DNA of 64,000 nt from Rhodococcus sp. ARC_M6 (GCF_022810305.1 NZ_JALGQH010000012.1:85409-149408); one strand, 5' to 3'; shown: positions 34,580-45,206, counted from the first letter of the stretch. Notes: generated from the letters alone by a model not told the origin. Numbers and translations: made by a program.

Positions 34580-35170
34580 TTATCGGGCCACGTCCACCAC
34601 GACACGGACAGGGTCGGACAGTGTTGTCACGGAGAAGGGACGCTTCTCGGTGACGCCGATGAACGACTGGGTCACGCCTTCGAATACCGAGGATCCGTTT
34701 ACCTCGGTGACGATGCCACCGGCAACTCCGGGAACGGGATTGGGCCCGGAGTACTGATCCACGCCGCTGTCGAACGGGTAGGCGGATCCGTCGATCAGCA
34801 CCTGGATGACTGCGCCGCCCGTGACGTTCATGGGCTTGCCGCTACCTTCCTGAACTGCTGCGTCGACGTACTTGACCCGCCATCCGGGGGTTCCGGTGCC
34901 GCCCATTTCGTAGACGACACGATCGAAGTTCTCGTGTGCGCCTATCCGGACGTCAGTGACGGTCAGCCTCGACTCGGACACTGCTGCCGAGGTTTTGTCC
35001 GAACTGTCCGTCGGGGCGGGTTCTGCCGTGGCTCCCGAACTGGTAGGCACGGAGGCCGAGGATGTGACTGCGGTCGGTGTCGCGACGGTTTCCTGCGAGC
35101 AAGCGGTGAGGCTTACACCTACTGCGATGGCAGCGATGGCGGCAAATGATCTCGTCCGGTTCGTTGTCAT
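34580..35170 (-). CDS. Secreted lipoprotein with AMIN-like domain
   Basis: A 196-residue exported protein. The N-terminus is a lipoprotein signal (MTTNRTRSFAAIAAIAVG) with lipobox LTAC and the modified cysteine at residue 24. A Ser/Thr/Pro/Ala-rich linker (25-65) is followed by a beta-rich domain (LTVTDVRIGAHENFDRVVYEMGG ... DPVRVVVDVAR) resembling the AMIN-like fold found in actinobacterial cell-envelope proteins. It probably sits on the outer face of the membrane. The function is unknown. The start at 35170 is set by the signal peptide; longer in-frame starts have no signal. Confidence 0.85.
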   Translation of the reverse strand: MTTNRTRSFAAIAAIAVGVSLTACSQETVATPTAVTSSASVPTSSGATAEPAPTDSSDKTSAAVSESRLTVTDVRIGAHENFDRVVYEMGGTGTPGWRVKYVDAAVQEGSGKPMNVTGGAVIQVLIDGSAYPFDSGVDQYSGPNPVPGVAGGIVTEVNGSSVFEGVTQSFIGVTEKRPFSVTTLSDPVRVVVDVAR

Positions 35171-35226
35171 GCATCGATCGTAGGGCTCGCGAATGGCGGC
35201 GAGGCAAGCGCGGTGCTCGGAGTTAT

Positions 35227-35652
35227 CTAACCGATATCGCCGTCGACGTAGAGCCACTGGCCGTCGATTCGTTCGAACCTGCTGCGCTCGTGGAGAATCC
35301 CGTGCTCCCGTCCGAATGAGTAGTGGGCGCGGAACTCGACGATGCCTTGGGAATCGAACAGACTGCCGCGTTCGGTGTCCAAGATCTCGAGCCGAGTCCA
35401 TTGCTGGTCGGGGTCCAGATCCAGCGTCGACGGCCGGTGGTCGGAATGCCAAGTCCTCAGCAGATATTCGGCATCGAACACGGCAAAAGCCGTGTACCTC
35501 GAGCGCATCAGTGTTTCGGCAGTGGGCGCGGTGGCCTGTCCGGAGAGGTATCGGCTGCAGCACTCGCCCAACGGATTCCCGCTCCCGCAAGGGCAGGGAG
35601 AAGTTGGGGTGAGGGTAGACGGGTCGAATCGAATGGGGCGGCGCGAAGTCAC
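35227..35652 (-). CDS. ychJ: YchJ family protein with SEC-C motif
   Basis: A 141-residue cytosolic protein of the UPF0225/YchJ family. The N-terminal SEC-C zinc motif CPCGSGNPLGECC is followed by RYLSGQATAPTAETLMRSRYTAF and a NTF2-like region ending SRFERIDGQWLYVDGD, all hallmark YchJ sequence. The biochemical role is not established. The start is GTG 35652, preceded only by a weak GGGGCG site. It is 22 bases from the end of the acyl-CoA synthetase gene upstream, so the two may be cotranscribed. Confidence 0.9.
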   Translation of the reverse strand: MTSRRPIRFDPSTLTPTSPCPCGSGNPLGECCSRYLSGQATAPTAETLMRSRYTAFAVFDAEYLLRTWHSDHRPSTLDLDPDQQWTRLEILDTERGSLFDSQGIVEFRAHYSFGREHGILHERSRFERIDGQWLYVDGDIG

Positions 35653-35674
35653 CGCCCCATTACAGCACGAGAAC

Positions 35675-37237
<1,563 letters not shown>

Positions 37238-37254
37238 TCGACCACCTTTCAGTG

Positions 37255-37270
37255 TGTGACGGGTGTCACA
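37255..37270. promoter_or_regulatory. Perfect CRP/GlxR-type site TGTGACGGGTGTCACA
   Basis: The arms TGTGA and TCACA match the consensus at all ten positions with the correct six-base spacer. It lies 18 bases upstream of the acyl-CoA synthetase ATG (37237). The divergent ABC genes start 215 bases away, so the synthetase is the more likely target. Confidence 0.75.
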
Positions 37271-37484
37271 AGGCTAGTGGTCGTGGCCCGTCTGCATACG
37301 TATTTCCGAGGAAGGTGACCGTCGATTCGGACTGTTCGGACAAAGCGGCCCTGAGTTTCGTTCTCTGAATATCAGGGTCGTCCCCGATGGCGGCGGCGAC
37401 TTGCAGACGACAAGATGGGAGCAGTGTCAGTAGGTGCCCGCATACTGGGCGCCGGATCAATCCGAAGTGAAGAGGAAGGCGATC

Positions 37485-38258
37485 ATGAGTTCGCACGCCC
37501 AAGATATTGCGGCCCGCGCCGTAGGCCTGTCCAAGACGTACGGCACTGGAGACACCCAGGTACACGCACTCAGTGCTGTGTCCGCAGATTTTGCGCGCGG
37601 TGAATTTACGGCCATCATGGGCCCGTCGGGCTCGGGAAAGTCGACGCTGATGCATTGCCTGGCAGGTCTGGACTCGGCCAGCTCGGGGTCCGTTCTCATC
37701 GGCGACACCGAGTTGACAGGGCTGTCGGACAAGCAGATGACGGCACTACGACGCGATCGCATCGGGTTCGTTTTTCAGGCATTCAACCTGGTGCCGACAT
37801 TGACGGCCCTCGAGAACATCACGTTGCCGCTTGATATCGCCGGTCGAAAGGCCGATCCGGCATGGCTGGACAATGTGCTCACGAAGCTCGGTTTGAAGGA
37901 TCGGTTGGACCACCGACCGGGCGAGTTGTCGGGTGGACAGCAGCAGCGCGTGGCGTGTGCGAGGGCACTGGCAGGCCAGCCCGAAATCATTTTCGGGGAC
38001 GAGCCGACGGGCAACCTCGATTCGCGTTCGTCGGGTGAGGTGTTGTCGATTCTTCGGTCAGCGGTCGACGAGTTCGGTCAGACCGTGGTTATCGTGACGC
38101 ACGATCCGCGGGCGGCGGCCTATGCGGATCGTGTCGTTTTCCTGGCGGACGGCAAGATCGTCGACGAACTGCGTGAGCCGACGGCCGATTCCGTTCTGGA
38201 TCGGATGAAGCGTCTGGATGCTCCGCAGGTTGCAGTCACAGTAGAAGCCGGAGCTTGA
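37485..38258 (+). CDS. ABC transporter ATPase, MacB/LolD type
   Basis: Cytoplasmic ATPase of 257 residues that partners the FtsX-like permease encoded four bases downstream. Walker A GPSGSGKST has K52; LSGGQQQRVACARAL starts near 148; Walker B is EIIFGDEPTGNLD. The FQAFNLVPTLTALENITLP stretch is typical of the MacB/LolD/lipoprotein-release branch, which works as a mechanical extruder and not as a classical pump. ATG 37485 follows GAGGAAGG. The C-terminus has an extra tail of about 30 residues. Confidence 0.93.
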   Translation: MSSHAQDIAARAVGLSKTYGTGDTQVHALSAVSADFARGEFTAIMGPSGSGKSTLMHCLAGLDSASSGSVLIGDTELTGLSDKQMTALRRDRIGFVFQAFNLVPTLTALENITLPLDIAGRKADPAWLDNVLTKLGLKDRLDHRPGELSGGQQQRVACARALAGQPEIIFGDEPTGNLDSRSSGEVLSILRSAVDEFGQTVVIVTHDPRAAAYADRVVFLADGKIVDELREPTADSVLDRMKRLDAPQVAVTVEAGA

Positions 38259-38262
38259 CGAT

Positions 38263-40797
38263 ATGGCTTCGGTAACCAATTCGCCGATGCGCAAGGTGTC
38301 GATGCGTAACTTGGCGGCGCACAAGGTGCGATTGGCGCTCACCGTGTTGTCGGTGGTGCTGGGTACGGCTTTTGTCGCCGGATCGTTCGTATTCACCGAT
38401 ACATTGCAAAAGACTTTCGATTCGATTTTCGAGAACACCGCTCAGGGCGTCGACGTTCGGGTATCGACGGAAGAACGAAATACCGGCGGTGTTCCGATCG
38501 AGGACGTCGACAAGATCGCGGCGATCGACGGGGTTCGCGCGGTTGCACCCGCGGTCAGCGGGCAGATTGTTCTGATCAATGCCGATGGTGGCGCCGTGCA
38601 GACGGGTGGCGCTCCGAGTATCGGGCAGTCGTACCTGCCGGCCGACAAGGCGATTACGGATCCGGATCCGTACAAGGTGGGTGGGCCGCCGACGGCTCCC
38701 GGGGATGTCGCGTTGAACGCGAGTGCTGCCGAGCGGGCGGGTTTGACAGTGGGGGACCAAGCGCGAGTCCTGGTACCGTCGCGCGGAATCATCGACGTAA
38801 CGCTCTCCGGCATCTACACGAGTTCGGGCAGTGACACCGGCGGTTACATCGGCGCCTTGTTCACTGATGAACAAGCCCGAGGACTGTTCACCGACGGTCA
38901 GCATGTCGACTACATCGATGTCGCCGGAAACGGAGTTTCGCAGACCGATCTTGCGCAGCGGGTCGAACAGGTTTTTCCGGATCTGAAGGTGCAGACCGGT
39001 GACCAGGTTCGAGAAGAGACAAAAGCCCAGGTTGATACGGCGCTCAGTTTCATCAACTATTTCCTGCTGGCGTTCGGTGCAATCGCATTGTTGGTCGGCA
39101 CATTCATCATCTACAACACGTTCTCGATGATCGTCGCTCAGCGGTTGCGTGAACTTGCGCTGCTCCGCGCCGTGGGGGCGAGCCGGGCCCAGGTCGGGCG
39201 ATCGGTGGTCACGGAAGCGCTCATCGTCGGGCTGATCGGCAGTGTCATCGGTCTGCTTGCCGGTATCGCTTTGGCCTACGGTTTGCGCGGGTTGCTTAAT
39301 GCCTTCGACGTGGGATTGCCGGAAGGCTCGTTGCAGGTCAGCCCACGGACCGTCGTTGTCGCGTTGGTTGTCGGAGTTGTGGTGACAACGCTCAGCGCCT
39401 ATGCGCCGGCGCGTCGGGCATCCAAGATTCCGCCGGTCGCGGCGATGCGGGAGGAGTTTGCGTCCACCGGAGACTCCCTGCATGTGCGAACGATCAGCGG
39501 CGCCGTTCTCGGCGTCATCGGTGCGGTCCTGTTGGTTCTCGGTTCACGGGGAACCGGTGAGGGCGCCGCATTGACTGTCGGCGGTGGCGCTTTTGCGCTG
39601 ATCATTGCTGTCCTGCTCGGTGCTCCGGCGCTGTCGCAGCCGGTAGTCGGTGTACTCGGCGCGGTATTCGCAAAACCGTTCGGCGCGGTCGGCCGGTTGG
39701 CGCGTACCAATGCCGTCCGCAATCCGCGTCGTACTGCTGCCACCGCCTTTGCCCTGACGTTGGGCCTGATGCTGGTCACGGTCATCGGTGTGTTCGGTTC
39801 GTCAGCCAAGGCGAGTATCAATGCGCTTGTCGACGTGGGTGTATCGGCGGATTACATCCTGTCCGGTCCCAATGCGATCGGTGTTCCGCGCGGCGCGGCC
39901 GACGCGGTCCGAGCTCTCCCGGACGTGCAGAGTGCGACCTCCCTCCACGGAGTTCGGGCAAAAGTGAATGGGGAGGACGAGCAGGGAGCGTCCTTGGACG
40001 GACCCATCGACGGAGTGCTCGACTACCAGATCGTGGAGGGCACAGCTGATTTGTCCGGAAACAACATGATGGTTTCCCAGACGACCTCCAAGGACAACGG
40101 ATGGACAGTCGGCTCGACCCAGACCTTGACGGGATCGAACGGCAAGCAATACCCGGCTGTAGTTGCGGGAGTCTTCGAGGACAACCAACTGATCGGCTCA
40201 TGGATCGTTTCGGATGAGGCGTACCGGACATTGATGCCGGCTGACAGTTTGCCGGACTTCGCAGTTCTGGTGAAGGCGAAGCCTGGTACGGATTTGACGG
40301 CGCTGCGCGGCGAACTCGAGACGGCCACCGAAAAGTATGTGGTCATTCAGGTTCAGGACCGTGAAGAGTTCAAGGGAACTCAAGGGCAGCAGATCAATAC
40401 GCTGCTGGCCATTCTGTACGGGCTTCTCGCATTGGCAGTGGTCATTGCGATCCTCGGCATCATCAACACGCTGGCGCTCTCGGTTGTCGAACGACGTCGA
40501 GAAATCGGAATGCTCCGTGCGGTGGGTATGCAGCGTGGGCAGATGCGACGGACGATTTACCTCGAATCCGTTCTCATCGCGGTCTACGGCGCTGCGGTCG
40601 GTGTGCTTCTCGGTATCGCCTTCGGATGGGCGTTCGTGAGCACGCTCAAGGATCAGGGATTGGGCGAGGTCACCATTCCATGGGGCCAGGTTGTCGGGAT
40701 GCTGATCGGTTCCGGTGTTGTCGGTGTGCTGGCGGCTTTGTGGCCGGCCAACCGAGCGGCCAAGACAAAGCCGTTGGAGGCAATCGCCGACCTTTAG
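38263..40797 (+). CDS. FtsX-like permease of a MacB-type ABC system
   Basis: Membrane protein of 844 residues with two FtsX-type repeats, as in many actinobacterial members. The first helix (LALTVLSVVLGTAFVAGSFVF, from about residue 22) is followed by a large external domain of about 200 residues. Three helices then form the first FtsX domain (LLAFGAIALLVGTFIIYNTFSMIVAQRLRELALLRAVGAS). A further helix pair, a second external domain and a second FtsX domain (ALSVVERRREIGMLRAVGMQRGQMRR) complete the chain. Together with the ATPase it probably moves or releases envelope lipids, lipoproteins or peptides. The substrate is unknown. Confidence 0.92.
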   Translation: MASVTNSPMRKVSMRNLAAHKVRLALTVLSVVLGTAFVAGSFVFTDTLQKTFDSIFENTAQGVDVRVSTEERNTGGVPIEDVDKIAAIDGVRAVAPAVSGQIVLINADGGAVQTGGAPSIGQSYLPADKAITDPDPYKVGGPPTAPGDVALNASAAERAGLTVGDQARVLVPSRGIIDVTLSGIYTSSGSDTGGYIGALFTDEQARGLFTDGQHVDYIDVAGNGVSQTDLAQRVEQVFPDLKVQTGDQVREETKAQVDTALSFINYFLLAFGAIALLVGTFIIYNTFSMIVAQRLRELALLRAVGASRAQVGRSVVTEALIVGLIGSVIGLLAGIALAYGLRGLLNAFDVGLPEGSLQVSPRTVVVALVVGVVVTTLSAYAPARRASKIPPVAAMREEFASTGDSLHVRTISGAVLGVIGAVLLVLGSRGTGEGAALTVGGGAFALIIAVLLGAPALSQPVVGVLGAVFAKPFGAVGRLARTNAVRNPRRTAATAFALTLGLMLVTVIGVFGSSAKASINALVDVGVSADYILSGPNAIGVPRGAADAVRALPDVQSATSLHGVRAKVNGEDEQGASLDGPIDGVLDYQIVEGTADLSGNNMMVSQTTSKDNGWTVGSTQTLTGSNGKQYPAVVAGVFEDNQLIGSWIVSDEAYRTLMPADSLPDFAVLVKAKPGTDLTALRGELETATEKYVVIQVQDREEFKGTQGQQINTLLAILYGLLALAVVIAILGIINTLALSVVERRREIGMLRAVGMQRGQMRRTIYLESVLIAVYGAAVGVLLGIAFGWAFVSTLKDQGLGEVTIPWGQVVGMLIGSGVVGVLAALWPANRAAKTKPLEAIADL

Positions 40798-40810
40798 GGG
40801 ACAAGCCCTC

Positions 40811-40850
40811 GTGCGCACTTTTGGTTGTGTGAACAGCCAAAAGTGCGCAC
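40811..40850. terminator. Long stem-loop GTGCGCACTTTTGG / CCAAAAGTGCGCAC
   Basis: Perfect 14-base arms (40811-40824 and 40837-40850) around a 12-base loop follow the FtsX permease stop. Each arm begins or ends with the palindrome GTGCGCAC. There is no T-run. It may end transcription, or be a dispersed intergenic palindrome; it lies only 17 bases before the next start. Confidence 0.6.
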
Positions 40851-40867
40851 GGGTAGCGTTGCTTCTT

Positions 40868-41314
40868 ATGATTACCCTTCAAGAAGTCGGCGAACGTGAG
40901 TCTTGGCGTTGCTGGCTGTGTGACGAGCCCGTTGATCCCGACATGTCGGTTAACGACCCCCGCGGCCCGAGTATCGACAGCATCAACACCGTCAAAAAGG
41001 GCGGAAAGTCCAAGGGTGGGGTCGAGCGCTTGGCGCATCGGGCTTGCAATACCAAGAAGGGCGCCGTCAAACCTGTTGTGGCGTGGCCGGATCGGTTGTT
41101 CGTCGTGGATCCCGCGCCGATCATCGGAGTGGTGGAGCAGCTCGAACGTAAGGGTGGTCGGGTTGCGGTTGCACGCTGCCCCGGCAAGGACGATGCCGAG
41201 GATGCGTCGGAGTGGTTGATCGATCGACTTTCTCGCTTGGCTCCGAATCTCAATGTCGAAACGAGTATCGATCCCGCCGGCGGAGGATTCCTTTTGGTTC
41301 TCAAAACGGTGTAG
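40868..41314 (+). CDS. HNH-endonuclease-like zinc protein with altered active site
   Basis: A 148-residue protein. Residues 15-62 follow the HNH pattern: CWLC (C15, C18) and LAHRACNTKKG (H57, C60, N61). The core usually reads VDH before the turn, but here it reads SIDSINTVKKGGKSKGG, so the general-base histidine position is serine (S38). Zinc binding is probably kept while cleavage may be lost. The C-terminal half is a small alpha/beta region of unknown role. The start is ATG 40868; no good ribosome site is seen because the palindrome lies directly upstream. Confidence 0.7.
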   Translation: MITLQEVGERESWRCWLCDEPVDPDMSVNDPRGPSIDSINTVKKGGKSKGGVERLAHRACNTKKGAVKPVVAWPDRLFVVDPAPIIGVVEQLERKGGRVAVARCPGKDDAEDASEWLIDRLSRLAPNLNVETSIDPAGGGFLLVLKTV

Positions 41315-41418
41315 TCGGATCGGGTCCGACTTCTTTCCGGGTGTCCTAACCTTGTCGTGTGCGATCGGAGTACGGTCGAACCGAACATGAATCCGGTTTC
41401 GAGTGCGAAGGAATCCCG

Positions 41419-42594
41419 ATGAACCTGGCATTGACCGACGAGGAACTGGCGTTCCGGGACGAGATGCGGACGTTCTTCTGCACACAAATCCCCGAAGCGA
41501 CGAGAAATGCGTACGCCCACGGCGAGGAGTTGGGTCGCGACCGGATGGTCGAGGCTCAGCAGATCCTGAACGCTCACGGTCTGGCTGTGCCTCACTGGCC
41601 GGTCGAGTGGGGCGGCAAGGACTGGACTCCGGTTCAGCACAACATCTGGCTCGACGAGTTGCAGTTGGCGTCGGTCCCGGAGCCGCTGGCGTTCAACGCC
41701 AACATGGTCGGACCGGTCATCGCGGCCTTCGGTTCGCAGGAACAGAAGGAGAAGTTCCTTCCGGCGACGGCGAACCTCGATATCTGGTGGTGCCAGGGCT
41801 TCTCCGAACCAGAAGCCGGGTCCGACCTCGCGTCACTCAAGACTCGCGCAGTTCGCGACGGCAACGACTGGGTACTCAACGGCCAGAAGACGTGGACGAC
41901 GCTCGGTCAGCATGCCGACTGGATTTTCTGCCTCGTTCGGACCAACCCTGACGCACCCAAGCGTCAGGCCGGTATTTCGTTCATCCTCGTAGACCTGAAG
42001 ACGCCGGGCGTGACGGTCCGCCCGATCAAGCTGATCGACGGTGGCTACGAGGTCAATGAGGTCTTCTTCGACGACGTGCGTGTTCCCGGCGAGAACTTGG
42101 TGGGTGAAGAGAATCAAGGTTGGGGCTACGCCAAGTTCTTGCTCGGCAACGAGCGCACCGGTGTCACCCGCGTCGGTTTCTCCAAAGTTCGTTTGGCTCA
42201 AGCGAAAGCCCGTGCTGCCGAGGTGAAGGTCGGCAACGGCACGCTTCTGGAAGATCCCCTGTTCGCAGCCCGTTTGGCGGAGCTCGAGAATGAATTGCTC
42301 GCGCTCGAACTCACACAACTGCGGGTAGTGGCGGGATCCGCGGACGGCAAGCCGAACCCGGCCTCCTCGTTGCTGAAGTTGCGGGGATCGGAGTTGCAGC
42401 AGGCAGCGGTCGAGATCCTCATGGACGTCGCCGGGCCTGATTCGTTGCCGTTCGACGCCGGTACCGATATCGCCTCGCCGGTGTGGGCGCAACGCAGCGC
42501 ACCGACGTATCTGAATTACCGGAAGGTATCCATCTACAGCGGATCGAGCGAAGTGCAGCGCAGCATCATCGCTTCCTCGATCCTCGGATTGTGA
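41419..42594 (+). CDS. Acyl-CoA dehydrogenase, subunit A of an adjacent pair
   Basis: Flavoprotein dehydrogenase of 391 residues. It shows CQGFSEPEAGSDLASLKTRA (substrate/FAD loop), WVLNGQKTWTTLGQHADWIFCLVRT, NERTGVTRVG and the C-terminal YSGSSEVQRSIIASSILGL. ATG 41419 follows GAAGGA by seven to eight bases. It is followed after eight bases by a second acyl-CoA dehydrogenase gene. In mycobacteria, such adjacent non-identical pairs form alpha2-beta2 enzymes for steroid or branched acyl chains, so a heteromer is likely (inference). Confidence 0.92.
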   Translation: MNLALTDEELAFRDEMRTFFCTQIPEATRNAYAHGEELGRDRMVEAQQILNAHGLAVPHWPVEWGGKDWTPVQHNIWLDELQLASVPEPLAFNANMVGPVIAAFGSQEQKEKFLPATANLDIWWCQGFSEPEAGSDLASLKTRAVRDGNDWVLNGQKTWTTLGQHADWIFCLVRTNPDAPKRQAGISFILVDLKTPGVTVRPIKLIDGGYEVNEVFFDDVRVPGENLVGEENQGWGYAKFLLGNERTGVTRVGFSKVRLAQAKARAAEVKVGNGTLLEDPLFAARLAELENELLALELTQLRVVAGSADGKPNPASSLLKLRGSELQQAAVEILMDVAGPDSLPFDAGTDIASPVWAQRSAPTYLNYRKVSIYSGSSEVQRSIIASSILGL

Positions 42595-42602
42595 GGCGTG
42601 GC

Positions 42603-43733
42603 ATGGATTTCGAACTCAACGACGAGCAGAAGCTTCTTCGCGACACCACCAAGGATCTGCTTTCTCGTAGTTACGACGCCGAAAAGCGGAATGCCGTTAC
42701 GGATTCGGATCCGGGGTGGAGTCCGTCGGTGTGGAAGCAGTTGGCCGAGGTCGGGCTGCTGGGCCTGACATTTTCCGAGGACGACGGCGGCATGGACGCC
42801 GGGCCCGTCGAGATCGGGGCTGTCATGACCGAGATCGGCCGACGCCTCGCTCCCGAACCGGTGCTCGACGCCGTTGTCACGCCGGGTGGTCTGATCTCGG
42901 AAGGTGGTAGCGTGCAACAACGTTCATCGATCCTTCCCGTAGTGGCCGAGGGCGTGATCTTCCTGGCTTTTGCAGATCAAGAACCCGGAATCCGTTGGCC
43001 TGCAACGCAGCGAACAACTTCTGCGAAGCCGTCCGGAGATGGTTGGAGTATCACCGGTGTCAAGAATCCGGTGGGACACGGAGCCACTGCGGACATTCTG
43101 GTCGTGAGTGCCACGTTGCCCGATGGGGGAGTCGGACTCTTTCTGGTCAAGAGTGACGCGTCGGGTCTGGTGCGAAAGTCGTACGCAACCCACGACGGAT
43201 TGCGCGGCGCGCAGATCGAGTTCACCGACACACCGGCTGAGGCCCTGGGTGACGGAGGTGACGCGTCGGCGCTTATCGCAGCATCGCAGATTCGTGAGCA
43301 GGCGGCACTGTGTGCCGAGGCCGTCGGCGCCATGGAAGAGGCACTGAGACTCACCACGGAATACCTGAAGACGCGCAAGCAGTTCGGGGTCCCGTTGGCC
43401 AAGTTCCAGACCCTGACGCACCGGGCGGCAGATCTGTACGTTTCACTCGAGTTGGCGCGCAGCATGAGCCTGTACGCGACGATGTCACTGTCCGACGGCG
43501 TTGTTGATCCGGTGATTGCGTCTCGTGCCAAGTTGCAGATCGGGCGCTCGGCGCGGCTCATCGGGCAGGAAGCTATCCAGATGCACGGCGGCATCGGTAT
43601 GACGGCGGAGTACCCGGTGGGGCATTATGTGAGCCGTTTGGTGGCTATCGAGCACACTCTCGGAAGTGCCGAGGATCACCTGCGTGTGTTGGCTGCCGGA
43701 GTGGCCGACCACGAAATGGTCACTGTGGTCTGA
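42603..43733 (+). CDS. Acyl-CoA dehydrogenase, subunit B of an adjacent pair
   Basis: A 376-residue acyl-CoA dehydrogenase-fold protein. The N-terminal helical domain (MDFELNDEQKLLRDTTKDLL) and the C-terminal flavin region (TRKQFGVPLAKFQTLTHRAADLYV, QMHGGIGMTAEYPVGHYVSRL) are intact. The middle FAD loop is divergent (FADQEPGIRWPATQRT), with no clear EPxxGSD motif. That asymmetry with its neighbour supports a heteromeric enzyme in which only one type of subunit has a full site. ATG 42603 follows GAGG by six bases. Confidence 0.9.
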   Translation: MDFELNDEQKLLRDTTKDLLSRSYDAEKRNAVTDSDPGWSPSVWKQLAEVGLLGLTFSEDDGGMDAGPVEIGAVMTEIGRRLAPEPVLDAVVTPGGLISEGGSVQQRSSILPVVAEGVIFLAFADQEPGIRWPATQRTTSAKPSGDGWSITGVKNPVGHGATADILVVSATLPDGGVGLFLVKSDASGLVRKSYATHDGLRGAQIEFTDTPAEALGDGGDASALIAASQIREQAALCAEAVGAMEEALRLTTEYLKTRKQFGVPLAKFQTLTHRAADLYVSLELARSMSLYATMSLSDGVVDPVIASRAKLQIGRSARLIGQEAIQMHGGIGMTAEYPVGHYVSRLVAIEHTLGSAEDHLRVLAAGVADHEMVTVV

Positions 43734-43749
43734 TCTTTCACGTCGTAGT

Positions 43750-43785
43750 CGGGGCCGTATCCTTTTGTTTCAGGGTGCGGCCCCG
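43750..43785. terminator. Stem-loop between convergent genes
   Basis: CGGGGCCG (43750-43757) pairs with CGGCCCCG (43778-43785) around a 20-base loop, 16 bases after the dehydrogenase stop and 10 bases before the end of the convergent DUF5691 gene. Confidence 0.55.
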
Positions 43786-43795
43786 TCGCTACTTG

Positions 43796-45106
43796 TCAGC
43801 CGTTGCGAAGCACATCCAACCGGATTCGACGGTCTTCGATGTGGGCGGCAGTCTCGGTGAAGGCACGTTGCCAGTCAGTGGTGGATGCGCGGTTGGCGGC
43901 GCCCGAGAGTAGTGCGACGGCTTCGAGGGGGAACCGTGCCTGCGCGCTCCGCAGAGTTGAATAGTGGCTGTGTCGTGAGTGAATGCCCAACTCCTCGCCC
44001 GAGGCGGCGTGTTCGGCCGCTTCCGTTTCGAGCGCGCTCACGAGTTTCTGCGCTACGGCAAGGGGCCAGGGGTGGCCGATTCCGTCGAGTAGGGCACTGC
44101 CGTCAACGCCGAGGAGGTAGTCGTCGGCGTGGCCGTCGAGGATGTATGCGATACGTTCACGCGGATTCGCAATCGCGACGACGCGTCGATCGGTGTTCCG
44201 GCCGTCCCGTTCGAGCAATGCCGATGCCCACGCGGAGTTCGTCTGGAGAACTGTTGCGGCAGTCCAGGATTCGGTCATCACGTCGTGCCACTGCTTTTCG
44301 ATCGGGATGCGAAGCGCTTCGCGGGGTGATCCGATCATCGAGTCCCACAAAGCAAGTGGTGTTGCGGTGACCACCTGTCGGAGCCACCACTTCCCGATCC
44401 CTTTGTACTTGTTGTGGACATTCTCGATGCCGTCCCGCGGCGCTTGGCTGTCGAGTGAACCGGGGAGCCGGATGACGAGGCGGGGGCGCAACGGTTTGGT
44501 TTCGAGTCGTACCCAGGCTTTGGCGCGGGCGGTCATCCGTTCGGCGAACGGCGAGCCGGGGAGTTGGCGGAGCAATTGAATGGAACGCTCGCGCACGTCG
44601 ATCGACGAGTCGTCGAGGCCGCGTTCGAGTAAGTCGTAGTCGTGCTCACCCAGGCCGACCCGCAATCGGCCCAGAAAATCGCGTCGCAGCGACGGAGTTT
44701 CGGTGGCCCAGGCAATCTCGAGTTCTTCGGTTGCCAAGGCGGGATCAAGTGTCCGGATGTAGTCGAACCAGGCCATCCGGTCGTCGGTGTCGGTGGAGAG
44801 CCACAGTTCGTCGCGGCGGGATCCGACGCGTCGCAATTGTGCCCAGTCCGGGTTGTGGTCCGCAAGGTATTGACCTCGGGGGCCGGCGAGGAGGAGTAAC
44901 CGTTCGCGATGTTCGGGATGGCTCAGGGCGGCTGTCATGAGTGCCGGAACCGTCGGCGCGGGTGCAACGTAGTTGTGGTGCTCGGCTACGTCGAACCACT
45001 CCGGTAGTGACGGCGACCGGGTCTCGAGCAGTGACGTCAGTTGCGCGACCGCCGCCGTCGGGAGCATTGGGCGCCCTGACGGTTTGTCGGTTCGCAGCGA
45101 GGTCAT
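43796..45106 (-). CDS. DUF5691 family protein
   Basis: A 436-residue cytosolic protein built of helical repeats. The stretch LLLAGPRGQYLADHNPDWAQLRRV, the WATETPSLRRDFLGRLRVGLGEHDYDLLERGLDD region and the HEAT-like ERSIQLLRQLPGSPFAERMTARA fit the DUF5691 family. In other genomes that family is usually encoded with a SWIM zinc-finger protein, a MoxR-type ATPase and a VWA-domain protein; none of these is nearby here. The function is unknown. ATG 45106 is the most plausible start; a small palindrome CTTACGGTAAG (45110-45120) lies directly upstream. Confidence 0.75.
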   Translation of the reverse strand: MTSLRTDKPSGRPMLPTAAVAQLTSLLETRSPSLPEWFDVAEHHNYVAPAPTVPALMTAALSHPEHRERLLLLAGPRGQYLADHNPDWAQLRRVGSRRDELWLSTDTDDRMAWFDYIRTLDPALATEELEIAWATETPSLRRDFLGRLRVGLGEHDYDLLERGLDDSSIDVRERSIQLLRQLPGSPFAERMTARAKAWVRLETKPLRPRLVIRLPGSLDSQAPRDGIENVHNKYKGIGKWWLRQVVTATPLALWDSMIGSPREALRIPIEKQWHDVMTESWTAATVLQTNSAWASALLERDGRNTDRRVVAIANPRERIAYILDGHADDYLLGVDGSALLDGIGHPWPLAVAQKLVSALETEAAEHAASGEELGIHSRHSHYSTLRSAQARFPLEAVALLSGAANRASTTDWQRAFTETAAHIEDRRIRLDVLRNG

Positions 45107-45206
45107 TTGCTTACGGTAAGGCAGAGGTGCGTCAACTTTTGGTTGGGGTCTGCGCGCGCCGCCCGAGATTCTGGAACAGTGGATATCGGCACCTGGGAGG
45201 GATGAC

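Noticed and set aside
38236..39483. Minus-strand open frame of 415 codons
   Set aside because: It is antisense to the FtsX-like permease, whose membrane segments and motifs are clear.
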